Shown piece after piece: positions 35,994 to 45,341 of a stretch of 64,000 nucleotides of DNA. The stretch's first letter is position 1. The number at the start of each line of letters is the position of its first letter. The stretch comes from Rivularia sp. MS3 (lineage in GTDB: Bacteria > Cyanobacteriota > Cyanobacteriia > Cyanobacteriales > Nostocaceae): contig JAHCMI010000028.1 of NCBI GenBank assembly GCA_019192545.1, forward strand, positions 32,147-96,146, given 5' to 3'. The notes beneath the pieces were generated by a model. The model had not been told where the DNA came from. It worked only from the letters and a program-made list of their open reading frames with translations, and did no database searches. Both the position numbers and the translations under genes were made by a program.

Positions 35994-36443
35994 ATGGCTA
36001 ATCCAATTGAAAATATCATTCCCAATCAACCACCCGTAGACAAGAAGAAATCCGATGCTCAAGTGCTGAAGTCTCGTTTAGAGTGGGGTGAGCCTGCATT
36101 TACCATCATCGACGTGCGCGATCGCCAAACTTACAATGAAGGGCATATCATGGGTGCTTTACCCATGACAATGGATGGTTTAGGAGATGCCGCAGCGAAA
36201 AGCTTGTCCAAGAGCCGCGATATTTATATTTACGGCGGTAGCGATGCTGACACAAATCAAGCTGCACAAGCTCTAAGAAGTGCAGGCTTTGAAAATGTAT
36301 CCGAGCTTAAAGGTGGACTTGCTGCATGGAAAGCAATCGGCGGTCCCACTGAAGGTATTGTGGAATCAATGACACCTGCTGGTAAAGATGACTATAACGT
36401 CGTTGATAGAATGAAAGATCAAGCAGCAAATATGGACAAATAA
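35994..36443 (+). CDS. Rhodanese-like protein lacking the catalytic cysteine
   Basis: 149 residues from the ATG at 35994, preceded by the purine-rich AGAGAGAAG; an in-frame TTG at 35958 is less likely. The rhodanese fold is clear: FTIIDVRDRQTYNEGHIMGA, then AAQALRSAGFENVSELKGGLAAWKA. The active-site loop, normally C-x5 after a YC pair, reads IYIYGGSDADTNQ, so no sulfur-carrying Cys is present. It should act as a binding or regulatory domain rather than a sulfurtransferase. Confidence 0.85.
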   Translation: MANPIENIIPNQPPVDKKKSDAQVLKSRLEWGEPAFTIIDVRDRQTYNEGHIMGALPMTMDGLGDAAAKSLSKSRDIYIYGGSDADTNQAAQALRSAGFENVSELKGGLAAWKAIGGPTEGIVESMTPAGKDDYNVVDRMKDQAANMDK

Positions 36444-36516
36444 AAAGTTTTTACGTACCTAGTAAAAATTAAATAGTTTGTAGGGTGTGTTGTCGCGATA
36501 GCGCAACGCACCACAA

Positions 36517-37161
36517 TTAGTTAAGAGAAGCTTCATCTAAATCAGTTATCCTAGAAATACAATCGGGTATTTCCTGAATTGGATTATCAAATAAAGTAAT
36601 TTTTTCTAAATTAGTCAGCTTACAAACGGAACTAGGAATTTGCTGTAATTGATTATCTTCCAAAAAGAGATATTTTAAATTATTTAGTTCAAAAAGTTGT
36701 TCTGGTAGCTCTGTTAATTGATTTCCCCTCAAATCGAGTGATACCAGGTTTTTTAATTGAGAAATACTTGCTGGTAGGTTATTTATTTTATTAAAGCTTA
36801 AAACTAAACCAGTTAAGCTGGTAATTTTAAAAATAACTGAAGGGATAGATACTAGTTCATTCTCTTCTAAATAAAGTTCGTAGAGATTTACTAATTGAGT
36901 TAAATTTTCGGGAAGAGTTTCTATTTTATTATTGTCTAAAATCAAATAGCTTAAATTAGTTAGATTAGATATATCTTTAGAAAGATTTTGCAAGCGGTTA
37001 TAGCTTAAATCCAATTCACATAAAGAATCTATCTCAAAAATTTCCTTTGGTATTTCAGCAAAACCATAATTACTTAAATCAAAACAACCCCAATACTCTT
37101 CTTTAGCGTATTTTATCTGTTTCTGAATTTCATTCGGGTTGATTATATTATAGTTATACAT
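36517..37161 (-). CDS. Leucine-rich-repeat protein
   Basis: 214 residues. After an N-terminal helix the sequence is about seven leucine-rich repeats of 23 residues with pattern LxxLxLxxNxLxxLPxxLxxL (for example LSYLILDNNKIETLPENLTQL), the bacterial/plant-type LRR. No catalytic domain, signal peptide or membrane anchor is seen, so it probably binds proteins. A dispersed repeat precedes its stop codon at 36517. A broken copy of its 5' end lies at 35302-35454. Confidence 0.88.
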   Translation of the reverse strand: MYNYNIINPNEIQKQIKYAKEEYWGCFDLSNYGFAEIPKEIFEIDSLCELDLSYNRLQNLSKDISNLTNLSYLILDNNKIETLPENLTQLVNLYELYLEENELVSIPSVIFKITSLTGLVLSFNKINNLPASISQLKNLVSLDLRGNQLTELPEQLFELNNLKYLFLEDNQLQQIPSSVCKLTNLEKITLFDNPIQEIPDCISRITDLDEASLN

Positions 37162-37386
37162 AATTTATGTTTAATTGTAGTAATAAAGTGGAATTAGTTG
37201 TTGCTTATTTAAGACGGTGCGTTAGGCGCAAAACAGATATTTCGCCACAATTAAAATGTTTTGTTGCGCCATAACACACCTTACAAAAAATCTCTCCTTA
37301 GCTTTTACCTTTGCCCTGTCAGAGTCTCTACGGTTTTTTCAAATCAACAATTTTTCCACAAACATAACCAATGGTTAATGCCTAAA
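37162..37386. repeat. Intergenic dispersed repeat words
   Basis: Carries GGTGCGTTAGGCGC (about 37214) and its counterpart TTGCGCCATAACACACC (about 37263), an inverted pair of the same family as 36483-36515. A hairpin ATGGTTAA/TTAACCAT (37371-37394) includes the uup-like stop codon. Confidence 0.5.
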
Positions 37387-39318
37387 TTAACCATCAATTT
37401 CGGCTAATTCCATCCACCTTTCTGTAGATTGTTCGATTTCTTCTTTCAAATTCTCTACTTTTTCATAAAGCTCCTGCACTTTTGAATAATCTCCCGCAGC
37501 TTTAGTTAAAGCCATTTCCGTTTCTGTTTTTTCGTCTTCTAATTGAGCAATCTTTTCTTCTAGCTGCTCGAATTCTTTCCTTTCCCAATTTGACAAACGA
37601 CGCTTCTTTTTATTTTCTTCTTTCTTGACTTTAGTTTCTACTTTCTGCGTCTCTACTTTTTGTTTACTCTTTTCTTGTTCAGCTTGCAATTGTTTTGCTT
37701 TCGCTTCTTCTGCTCTCTTAAAATCTAAATAAACCGAATAATTACCCGGAAATTCCCGAATTTTTGTATCTTCAAAAGCAAATATTTTATCGATAGTGCG
37801 GTCTAAAAAGTAGCGGTCGTGAGATACTACAATTACACAACCTTTAAAATCTTCTAAGTAATCTTCTAATACCGCTAAAGTTTGCACGTCTAAATCGTTT
37901 GTCGGTTCGTCCAATATTAAAACATTTGGCGCACTCATCAAAACTCGTAATAGAAATAAACGTCGTTTTTCACCACCAGAAAGTTTACTAATTGGTGCAT
38001 ATTGTTGATTCGGTGGAAACAAAAATCTCTCCAACATTTGAGAAGCACTAATTCTGGTGCCGTCGGCAGTTTCAATAAATTCTGCTCCCTCTTCCTTGAT
38101 GTAATCAATTACGCGCTGCGAATCGTTTGCAGCACCAATTAATTCTTCCGAATGCTGGTCAAAATAACCAATATAAACGGTGGAGCCAATATCAACTTCG
38201 CCAGTATCCGGTTTCTCTCTGCCGGTAATAATATTGATTAAAGTAGATTTTCCCGCGCCGTTTTCACCGATAATTCCGACTCTATCTTCCGGACTAAATT
38301 CGTAGGTAAAATCTGTAAATAAAAGGCGATCGCCATAAGATTTCGAGACATTATTGACTTCAATAACTTTCTTGCCAATGCGACGGCTAGCTGTAGAAAT
38401 ATCGACTTTTCCTTGAGCTTGTTTAAACTCAGTTCCCTGCATTTCTCGAATTCTATCTATCCTAGCTTTCTGCTTGGTACTTCTGGCTTTGGGGCCTCTT
38501 TTTAACCATTCTAATTCCCGCCGTAACACTCCTTTAAATTTGCGCTGAGTGCTAGCGGCAGATTCTTCGGCTTCGGCTTTCTTTTGTAAATAATAGGAAT
38601 AGTTTCCAGAGTAAGTATAAAAATCACCCCGATCGATTTCAATAATCCGATTTGTAACCTTATCTAAAAAATATCTATCGTGAGTGATTAATAAAAGAGC
38701 GCCATTTCTACGATTCAAATAACTTTGCAACCACTCTACCGAATCAGCATCTAAATGGTTTGTCGGCTCGTCCATTAATAATAAATCCGGCTCGGATAAT
38801 AAAGCAGTGGCTAAAGCAATTCGCTTGCGATAACCGCCAGATAAAGTACCAATCTTGGCATCAAAATCCGTAATTCCTAACTGCGAAAGAATAATTTTTG
38901 CGTTGGTTTCCACTTCCCAAGCACCAATCATATCCATTCGCTGCGTTACTTCACCCAAACGCGATAAAAGTTGCGTATCTTCGGGATTTTTAGCTAATTT
39001 ATCCGAAATATCTTCATATTCACGCACCAAATTCATTTGTTCGCCACTATCGGCAAATATCTGCTCCAAAACCGTGCGGCTTTCATCTAAATCTGGCTGT
39101 TGCGGTAAATATATAACCTTGGCACCGGGATTTACAATAATTTCACCGCCATCAATCGGTTCCATTCCGGCAATCATTTTCAATAATGTAGATTTACCGG
39201 AGCCGTTAGTACCAATTAAGCCAACTTTCTCGTCAGCATTCAAACTAAAAGAAGCATCTTTAAGAATTTCTTTGATGCCAAAATCTTTTTTGACAGATTG
39301 TAGCGTAATAACACCCAT
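37387..39318 (-). CDS. ABC-F family ATPase, Uup type
   Basis: 643-residue soluble protein with two ABC domains and no membrane segments. Domain 1: GTNGSGKST, LSGGYRKR, LLLMDEPTNHLD. Linker around residue 270: FKGVLRRELEWLKRGPKARS, the Uup-type P-site interaction motif region. Domain 2: GENGAGKST, LSGGEKRR, LILDEPTNDLD. The charged C-terminal coiled coil after residue 535 matches the Uup DNA/RNA-binding tail. ABC-F proteins act on ribosomes; Uup also affects transposon excision in E. coli. Confidence 0.92.
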   Translation of the reverse strand: MGVITLQSVKKDFGIKEILKDASFSLNADEKVGLIGTNGSGKSTLLKMIAGMEPIDGGEIIVNPGAKVIYLPQQPDLDESRTVLEQIFADSGEQMNLVREYEDISDKLAKNPEDTQLLSRLGEVTQRMDMIGAWEVETNAKIILSQLGITDFDAKIGTLSGGYRKRIALATALLSEPDLLLMDEPTNHLDADSVEWLQSYLNRRNGALLLITHDRYFLDKVTNRIIEIDRGDFYTYSGNYSYYLQKKAEAEESAASTQRKFKGVLRRELEWLKRGPKARSTKQKARIDRIREMQGTEFKQAQGKVDISTASRRIGKKVIEVNNVSKSYGDRLLFTDFTYEFSPEDRVGIIGENGAGKSTLINIITGREKPDTGEVDIGSTVYIGYFDQHSEELIGAANDSQRVIDYIKEEGAEFIETADGTRISASQMLERFLFPPNQQYAPISKLSGGEKRRLFLLRVLMSAPNVLILDEPTNDLDVQTLAVLEDYLEDFKGCVIVVSHDRYFLDRTIDKIFAFEDTKIREFPGNYSVYLDFKRAEEAKAKQLQAEQEKSKQKVETQKVETKVKKEENKKKRRLSNWERKEFEQLEEKIAQLEDEKTETEMALTKAAGDYSKVQELYEKVENLKEEIEQSTERWMELAEIDG

Positions 39319-39508
39319 AGGATTTTAGATTTTGGGGTTTTGAATTTTTTATAAGGTGCAAGCACCATTTATTAAGATAGCTCAGGTATTTGAACGATTA
39401 CAATTTTGTCTGGCTTTATCTTTTAGGAATGGGAGAGGGAGCAGTAGTCATAGATTAGCCTCACTGCGTGACGGCATTATGATAATTATTAGTTAATCAA
39501 GATAAGTC

Positions 39509-39568
39509 GTAGGTTGGGTTAAACGTTAGCAGAGCGTGTCCGCAAGGACATAGTGCAATCCAACCTAC
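39509..39568. repeat. GTAGGTTGG-bounded dispersed repeat
   Basis: A 60-bp unit with 9-bp inverted ends, GTAGGTTGG and CCAACCTAC, enclosing the widespread word GTTAGCAGAGCGTGTCCG that is also inside the MITE-like element at 1819. Confidence 0.6.
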
Positions 39569-39611
39569 AATTCTAATGGCACAGTAATAGTGTTTCTCAT
39601 TCATTTTGACG

Positions 39612-39644
39612 AAGCCCCCTTTTTAAGGGGGTTGGGGGATCTAA
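39612..39644. repeat. CCCCCTTT-AAGGGGG dispersed repeat, copy 2
   Basis: AGCCCCCTTTTTAAGGGGG followed by TTGGGGGATCT; same family as 26701-26740. Confidence 0.65.
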
Positions 39645-39718
39645 AAATGAGTTTAATTGCTTAACCGGTAGTATTGGATAAAATCTACCTTTATAAATAG
39701 TTAATGTATAACTAAAAA

Positions 39719-39753
39719 CCGTAACGTAGCGACTAAGTAATCATACGTTACGG
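39719..39753. repeat. Perfect 10-bp inverted repeat
   Basis: CCGTAACGTA and TACGTTACGG separated by 15 bp, about 90 bp from the stop codon of the DUF1824 gene. It lacks a T-run in either direction, so it is more likely an operator-like dyad or repeat than a terminator. Confidence 0.45.
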
Positions 39754-39844
39754 CTTATGAATATTTACGGGACAATTGAGTGATTGAAAACCGCCATACA
39801 TTGTAATTTCAATGCTCAATGCCCGATTTAATTATCAATCGAAC

Positions 39845-40261
39845 CTAATCGAATAAATCTAAGGGTAAATGCCCGTACATATGATTCATCCCACCTTCGG
39901 AACATGACTGACAAGAAACTAAAACCCCACGATGATGTCCCAAATAGGAATCTATGTAACACAAGCCATTTTTACCGTTCAGTTTAATGTAAACTGGGCC
40001 TTCAATGTTAGGTAAATTACTCGGAGGCTCGTAGCCTAATGCCCGCGAATAACTTTCCATCGCTTTTATTCCTTCTTCAGTAGTATCAGCAGAAATACCC
40101 AGAATCTGATAATCGCAAAGACTAGCAAGCAAAGTCAAAGCCCGACGGACTGAATTTTTTTGTGATGGCTTCAATTGGGCTGCAACATCAACGAAGTCAT
40201 ATTTACTCAATATTTTCTTAGCTTCTTCAACCGTAAGCTGGGTTTGGGGTTTGCTTGTCAT
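39845..40261 (-). CDS. DUF1824 family protein
   Basis: 138 residues, conserved in cyanobacteria, function unknown. Recognised from SVRRALTLLASLCDYQILGI, GYEPPSNLPNIEGPVYIKLN and the C-terminal YLGHHRGVLVSCQSCSEGG followed by YGHLPLDLF. CQSC is a possible metal or redox site. Soluble, no signal peptide. It is 77 bp downstream of the prohibitin-family gene on the same strand. Confidence 0.78.
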   Translation of the reverse strand: MTSKPQTQLTVEEAKKILSKYDFVDVAAQLKPSQKNSVRRALTLLASLCDYQILGISADTTEEGIKAMESYSRALGYEPPSNLPNIEGPVYIKLNGKNGLCYIDSYLGHHRGVLVSCQSCSEGGMNHMYGHLPLDLFD

Positions 40262-40338
40262 AAGCGTAACTTCAATCTAATAGGGGTTTGCGTTGTATGG
40301 TGTAGAGCTTCTACTCTACCAAAAATTCACAGTCAGGA

Positions 40339-41181
40339 TTAATCTTGTATGTTACTCAAATTAAATAAAAATGGCACGCTACTATTTGACTCATTGCCCA
40401 TCACTAAAACTCTGGGCATTTGAGAGCCGCCTTTTCTCCAAGCTTCAATGGCTTCTTTTTGCAATACCAACTGTCCACCCTGCGCTTTCAAGGTTTCAGC
40501 CAAGAGTCTTTGAGCTTCGGCTTTACCTTTAGCGCGGTTAATCTCGGCTTGAGCTTCCTGCTCGGCTTCTGCTGCAACATAAACTGCTCTTTGCGAACGT
40601 TGTTCGGCAATTTGCTTTTCTTCTACAGCTCTAGCAAATTCCGGAGAAAAGGTTAAGTCAATGACGCTAGTATCTAAAATCATAACTCCATATTTCTCCA
40701 AACGCTCTCCTAATGCGTTATCAAAATCAGTTTTTAACTCTTTCCTTTTGGTAATTGCTTCTTCTACAGTTCTTCTGGCTGCGGCAATTTTAAAAGATTC
40801 CTGAGTTTGCGGTGCAATAATTTTCGAGACAATATTTTCTAAGCTGCCCTGTTTCCTTCTAATTTGCACAACTTCGGTAGAATCGATGCGAAAGTTGATG
40901 GCGAATTTTGCCGTTAATTCTTGCAAATCTTTAGTAGAACTTTGGGCGGGAATTTCATATTTCTGTACTGTTACATCATATACATCTACATTAGAAATAA
41001 CCGGCGGCTTGAAGTGAATTCCTTCTAATAAAGCGCCATCTTGAGCTTTACCTAATATACTCAAAACTCCGGCTTCACCGGGATTAATAATTACAAATGC
41101 ATTCAGGCTAAAAATAACAAGTAGTGATACCAAAACACCTGCAATTGCCGATTGCAATCCACCTAATTGTTGATTTTTCAA
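40339..41181 (-). CDS. Prohibitin/SPFH (band 7) family membrane protein
   Basis: 280 residues. One N-terminal membrane helix (AIAGVLVSLLVIFSLNAFVI) is followed by the SPFH domain (INPGEAGVLSILGKAQDGAL, then VQKYEIPAQSSTKDLQELTA) and a coiled-coil region (EEKQIAEQRSQRAVYVAAEA). Prohibitin-like proteins form ring scaffolds in the thylakoid or plasma membrane. It is divergent from the ABC exporter. Confidence 0.9.
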   Translation of the reverse strand: MKNQQLGGLQSAIAGVLVSLLVIFSLNAFVIINPGEAGVLSILGKAQDGALLEGIHFKPPVISNVDVYDVTVQKYEIPAQSSTKDLQELTAKFAINFRIDSTEVVQIRRKQGSLENIVSKIIAPQTQESFKIAAARRTVEEAITKRKELKTDFDNALGERLEKYGVMILDTSVIDLTFSPEFARAVEEKQIAEQRSQRAVYVAAEAEQEAQAEINRAKGKAEAQRLLAETLKAQGGQLVLQKEAIEAWRKGGSQMPRVLVMGNESNSSVPFLFNLSNIQD

Positions 41182-41258
41182 TTGAATGCTCCTTTTATGT
41201 TATGAATTGCGGTTATCTTTGAAAAATAAATTATTTCTGGCTTCTTGATAACTGTTGA

Positions 41259-41283
41259 GAGTTAACTGTTAACTGTTAACTGA
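41259..41283. repeat. Heptamer array (GTTAACT)
   Basis: Three to four head-to-tail GTTAACT units lie between the divergent SPFH and ABC exporter genes. Confidence 0.7.
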
Positions 41284-41348
41284 TTTATGGTGTCCCAACT
41301 CAGAGTCGCAACATGGTAATATAAGTTCCCAGCATTTACCTTGATATT

Positions 41349-43169
41349 GTGGCTCAAGTACTTAAATCTAATCGGTTGCAAAAACAGCGTAGGGATTCAG
41401 CGCATCCTTTGAAACGCTTGCTTGACTACGGACATGATTATCGCAAAAAAATCTGGTTGGCGGTAGTTTGCTCCATTCTCAATCGGCTATTCGACTTGGC
41501 ACCTCCAGTGTTAATCGGCTTTGCTGTTGATGTTGTTGTCAAGCAGCAAGATTCTATCATTGCCAGTTGGGGAATCACAGATATTTTTTGGCAATTTTTA
41601 ATACTTTCTTTCTTAACGGTTGTTGTTTGGGTATTGGAATCGGTTTTTGAATACGCTTTAGAAACTCTATGGCGTAATTTAGCGCAAACTATTCAGCATG
41701 ATTTACGTTTGGATGCCTACAAACATTTACAAAATTTAGAATTGGCTTACTTTGAAGAACGCAGTACTGGCGGTTTGATGTCTATTCTCAGCGATGATAT
41801 CAACCAGCTAGAGCGCTTTTTGGATGTGGGAGCTAACGACATATTGCAAACTGCCACAACTATTATTATTCTCGGCGGTGCTTTCCTTATTTTAGCTCCT
41901 AATGTGGCATGGATGACCATGTTGCCGATTCCGTTTATTATTTGGGGTACTTTCGCTTATCAAGATTTATTAGAACCGCGTTATGCTGATGTTCGGGAAA
42001 AATTGAGTTTTCTTAATTCTCGTTTATCGAATAATTTAGGCGGTATTACTACTATTAAAAGTTTTACTGCCGAAGAATATGAAAGCAAGCGTTTAGAATC
42101 GGAAAGTGAAGCTTACCGAAAGAGTAATAGTAAAGCTATTAAACTTTCTGCTGCTTTTGTACCTTTGATTAGAATGTTAATTTTAATCGGGTTTACCGCG
42201 CTGTTATTATTTGGCGGCATGTCAGCAGTTAACGGTAACATGTCTGTAGGAACTTACAGCGTTTTAGTGTTTTTAACTCAAAGATTGCTTTGGCCTTTAA
42301 CCAGGTTAGGACAAACCTTTGATTTATATCAACGAGCTATGGCTTCCACTAATCGCGTGCTGAATTTGCTGGATACTCCCATCACTATTAATCCCGGAAA
42401 TACTGATTTACCAGTAGAAAAAGTACGCGGCGAAATCAATTTCCATAACATTACTTTTGCTTATAAAGATAGACAGCCAGTAATTAAAAATCTCTCCTTG
42501 GAGCTACCCGCAGGAAAAACTATTGCTATTGTCGGCTCTACAGGTTCGGGAAAAAGCACTTTAGTTAAATTATTGCTGCGGTTTTACGAAGTAACTTCTG
42601 GCAACATTACTGTTGATAATATTGATTTACAAAATATAAGTCTTCAAGATTTACGTCGCTGTATCGGTTTAGTTAGTCAAGACGTATTCTTATTTCACGG
42701 TACGGTAGCGGAAAATATCGCTTACGGAAGCTTCAATGCCAACGATAGAGAAATCATGAATGCTGCTAAAGTCGCAGAAGCCCATGAATTTATCATGCAG
42801 CTACCCCAAGGCTACGAGACAATTGTCGGCGAGCGCGGACAAAAATTATCCGGCGGGCAAAGACAAAGAATAGCCATCGCCAGAGCAATCTTGAAAAATC
42901 CGCCAATTTTGATATTAGACGAAGCAACATCAGCAGTTGATAACGAAACAGAAGCAGCGATCGCCCGCTCTTTAGAACGAATTACTGTAGATAGAACAAC
43001 CATCGCCATAGCCCACCGTCTTTCTACGATTCGTAATTCAGACTGCATATATGTTTTAGAATACGGCGAAATTGTAGAATCGGGCACTCACGAAGAATTA
43101 TTGGAACACAACGGCATCTACGCAAGTCTGTGGCGAGTACAGTCGGGGTTGAAGTCAGTTAACAGTTAA
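41349..43169 (+). CDS. ABC exporter half-transporter (MsbA/lipid-A-export-like)
   Basis: 606 residues with an N-terminal six-helix membrane domain and a C-terminal nucleotide-binding domain: Walker [11 protein letters not shown]-loop [12 protein letters not shown], signature LSGGQRQR, Walker [14 protein letters not shown]-loop IAHRLSTI. It should work as a homodimer or with a partner elsewhere; substrate unknown. Start is GTG (41349), as no upstream ATG fits. The last codons (VNS, TAA) are heptamer-repeat sequence. Confidence 0.9.
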   Translation: MAQVLKSNRLQKQRRDSAHPLKRLLDYGHDYRKKIWLAVVCSILNRLFDLAPPVLIGFAVDVVVKQQDSIIASWGITDIFWQFLILSFLTVVVWVLESVFEYALETLWRNLAQTIQHDLRLDAYKHLQNLELAYFEERSTGGLMSILSDDINQLERFLDVGANDILQTATTIIILGGAFLILAPNVAWMTMLPIPFIIWGTFAYQDLLEPRYADVREKLSFLNSRLSNNLGGITTIKSFTAEEYESKRLESESEAYRKSNSKAIKLSAAFVPLIRMLILIGFTALLLFGGMSAVNGNMSVGTYSVLVFLTQRLLWPLTRLGQTFDLYQRAMASTNRVLNLLDTPITINPGNTDLPVEKVRGEINFHNITFAYKDRQPVIKNLSLELPAGKTIAIVGSTGSGKSTLVKLLLRFYEVTSGNITVDNIDLQNISLQDLRRCIGLVSQDVFLFHGTVAENIAYGSFNANDREIMNAAKVAEAHEFIMQLPQGYETIVGERGQKLSGGQRQRIAIARAILKNPPILILDEATSAVDNETEAAIARSLERITVDRTTIAIAHRLSTIRNSDCIYVLEYGEIVESGTHEELLEHNGIYASLWRVQSGLKSVNS

Positions 43170-43211
43170 CAGTGAGCAGTGAGCAGCGAACAGTTAACAG
43201 CGAACAGTTTA
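43156..43211. repeat. Heptamer array containing an ABC exporter stop codon
   Basis: Eight 7-bp units (CAGTTAA, CAGTTAA, CAGTGAG, CAGTGAG, CAGCGAA, CAGTTAA, CAGCGAA, CAGTTTA). The exporter's stop codon TAA (43167-43169) is in unit 2. An inverted-orientation array lies at about 43391-43425, so about 180 bp are bracketed by inverted arrays. Confidence 0.85.
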
Positions 43212-43300
43212 GAGTGTGTTATGGCTACCGAAAGCTTGAGAAAAAAATAAAAATATTGGAATTGCTGTAGCGCACCAACTAATCCTGTTACGCTCTAAGA

Positions 43301-43324
43301 CAACCCAACATTTGTGTTGGGTTA
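43301..43324. repeat. AACCCAACA-TGTTGGGTT hairpin
   Basis: A perfect 9-bp stem around TTTG, a common dispersed word; related CAACCCAACC-type words recur just downstream and at 39511. The gap 43170-43510 holds only repeats, including reversed heptamers at 43391-43425. Confidence 0.55.
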
Positions 43325-43510
43325 CGACACGACAATATAAATTTCGTTATGAATCCAACTTTGTTTTCTTGTCTAACCCAACCTACAAATCCACTGTTCA
43401 CTGCTAACTGTTCACTGCTAACTGATAGTTCCTTCCGGACATGAAATAACTTGATGGAAACACTAATAATAGTTATAACAGTGTTTTAAGTTATATCATT
43501 ATTTTTACTG

Positions 43511-44392
43511 ATGAAAAATAATTATCATCCGAAGCCTCTTAGAGTTATATTGGCTTTTTTACTTACTTTTGGTAGTACGGTTTTTGCTGGCTTTTTAGCT
43601 TCTATATTCATTTCTAAGTCTTATTGGGGATATTATTTCAATCCCCCTGAATTACCTGAAAAAGTAAAAGAATTTGAGAAAATTCGTTCTATTACTCCCG
43701 TTTCAAGTATTAAAAGAAACAATGGAACTAGAATTTTTAAAATTGATACTTCCAACTCTTGTATTAAAGATATCCAGTCAGGTATTGAAAACCTCAAGAG
43801 CAGTTGCGGTACGGGAAAGTGTAATACAGAATATTGCGATAATAGCAGAGTTGTTTTATCTCTATCCGAAAGAGGAAAGCTGCCGAAAAAGACTTCTTAT
43901 ATTTCTCCGGATAAATTAAATTCTTTATATAAATATTTGGAATCCACCGAGCTATTATATGAGGGAGAAGCAGGATATAACGGCGAATTAATCGCAGATT
44001 CGGCTACCGGAGATTTAGTCTCTAAAGGTGATGGAAAGCGCCTCGAAGGTATAGTAATTGAAGCTGAAGATAAGAATAAGCAATCATATTTATTTATAGC
44101 AGTTAATGGCGGGCAAATTAGTAACGACCATTATCCATATTACGAATTTTTATTTGAGTTTACCAAAAATCAGTCAACTCCCAATTTGATTGCAAACAAC
44201 CGTTTCTTTTACGAAATTGCGGGAGTTGAAGGAATTTTAGAATGGAGTTTTATCTGGATATTTTTTATTGCGATTGGTTTTATTCTTAGTATCCCAATCA
44301 CAATTTTGCTCATTAACATAAAAGGGCATAAAAAACCGCAACAGCTATTGTTACCACCAAGCAGGGAAAACTTAGTTAACAGCGAGAATTAA
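43511..44392 (+). CDS. Membrane protein of unknown function
   Basis: 293 residues with one hydrophobic helix near the N-terminus (LAFLLTFGSTVFAGFLASIF) and one near the C-terminus (WSFIWIFFIAIGFILSIPIT), enclosing a polar domain of about 200 residues that is probably periplasmic. That domain contains several Cys residues (SCIKD, SSCGTGKCNTEYC) that could form disulfides. No family recognised. The C-terminal VNSEN resembles translated heptamer repeat. Confidence 0.55.
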   Translation: MKNNYHPKPLRVILAFLLTFGSTVFAGFLASIFISKSYWGYYFNPPELPEKVKEFEKIRSITPVSSIKRNNGTRIFKIDTSNSCIKDIQSGIENLKSSCGTGKCNTEYCDNSRVVLSLSERGKLPKKTSYISPDKLNSLYKYLESTELLYEGEAGYNGELIADSATGDLVSKGDGKRLEGIVIEAEDKNKQSYLFIAVNGGQISNDHYPYYEFLFEFTKNQSTPNLIANNRFFYEIAGVEGILEWSFIWIFFIAIGFILSIPITILLINIKGHKKPQQLLLPPSRENLVNSEN

Positions 44393-44578
44393 AACTGAGA
44401 GTGTTTTCCTCTATCTGTAGTAGCGACATAATATAAATGCACGATAAAAGAAAGTTAGCGAAAAATTCTTTAGATTTTGACAAACAGCAGCAACAGTAAT
44501 TAAGTTGCGATAACAATATCAGCTGATAACTAGCAAATATGAGATGATTGTCTTAAGTAGGTATTTAAAGATGCAATT

Positions 44579-45007
44579 ATGTTTGCTAGTACTCAACCTG
44601 AGATACCCCAACCGAAATGGCTTCATCAGTTAGATAAATTCGTGAAAGCTCACCAGCAAAAATTGGCAGCGCTTTCCTGGGCACTTTGGCAACAAAATGG
44701 TGATAGTAAGGGTACCATCGGTATTGATTTACAACCAAAGCCGCATTTTGTATATTGCCCCAAAGAGGCAATTGAAAAATTTAACGATAATGTTGATAAT
44801 AAGCTTCAGGAGATTTTAGGTTTGATAGAAAATCACAAACCTGAAGTTGAAGTTTTAATGATTGGTATCGGTAAAGAGCAAATTAAATTAGTTTATTTTG
44901 AACCAGAAACTCCACCACCTACTTGTTATCAGCAAGTAAATCAAGATATGGATGGGTTGATGGATGTTTTAGAAGAATTATTGGCTGAAGAAATAAGTGT
45001 TAAATAA
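44579..45007 (+). CDS. Conserved cyanobacterial hypothetical protein
   Basis: 142 residues, soluble, no signal peptide or known motif. Features: KWLHQLDKFVKAHQQKLAAL, GTIGIDLQPKPHFVYCPKEA and an acidic helical C-terminus (DMDGLMDVLEELLAEE). It resembles a small protein I recall as widely conserved in cyanobacteria with no assigned role. It lies upstream of the sigma/DUF1822/CHAT operon but is separated from it by 334 bp including the Pho-box-like site. Confidence 0.6.
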   Translation: MFASTQPEIPQPKWLHQLDKFVKAHQQKLAALSWALWQQNGDSKGTIGIDLQPKPHFVYCPKEAIEKFNDNVDNKLQEILGLIENHKPEVEVLMIGIGKEQIKLVYFEPETPPPTCYQQVNQDMDGLMDVLEELLAEEISVK

Positions 45008-45148
45008 AAATTGATAAGTTTGGCGTTGCTGAATCTGAGTATGGATTGTAATGTACGTAGATAGCGTTACTAGGTTTCCAACAGTCTGGAAGTAAGCAGC
45101 TTACCGCTATGCTTTATAATAAATAGCCGCTTTTATCTTGAATCGACG

Positions 45149-45178
45149 CTTAACCTGTCATTAACCATCACTGAGTTA
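45149..45178 (+). promoter_or_regulatory. Pho-box-like triple direct repeat
   Basis: Three 8-bp units at 11-bp spacing: CTTAACCT (45149), ATTAACCA (45160) and CTGAGTTA (45171). The cyanobacterial SphR/PhoB box is described as tandem PyTTAAPyPy(T/A) units with 3-bp spacers: unit 1 matches fully, unit 2 in 7 of 8 and unit 3 in 6 of 8 positions. It lies 163 bp before the sigma-like gene whose operon ends in a PstS-like domain. Assigned by eye; TTAA words are frequent in this AT-rich DNA. Confidence 0.45.
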
Positions 45179-45341
45179 AACAGTAATACTATTAACTTAG
45201 TATCAGTATTTCTAAAAAATTACTTAAAAATGAATCATCAAAGTAGTTTATACAACAATTAGTTAACAAGTACGTCGGGTAGGATATTGCTGTCAAAGTT
45301 AGGAAGAGTGAATTAATCAGAGGTTTGGGAGAATATTAGGA

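Noticed and set aside
43156..43425. CRISPR-like regular repeats
   Set aside because: The units are contiguous 7-mers without spacers, and no cas genes are present.
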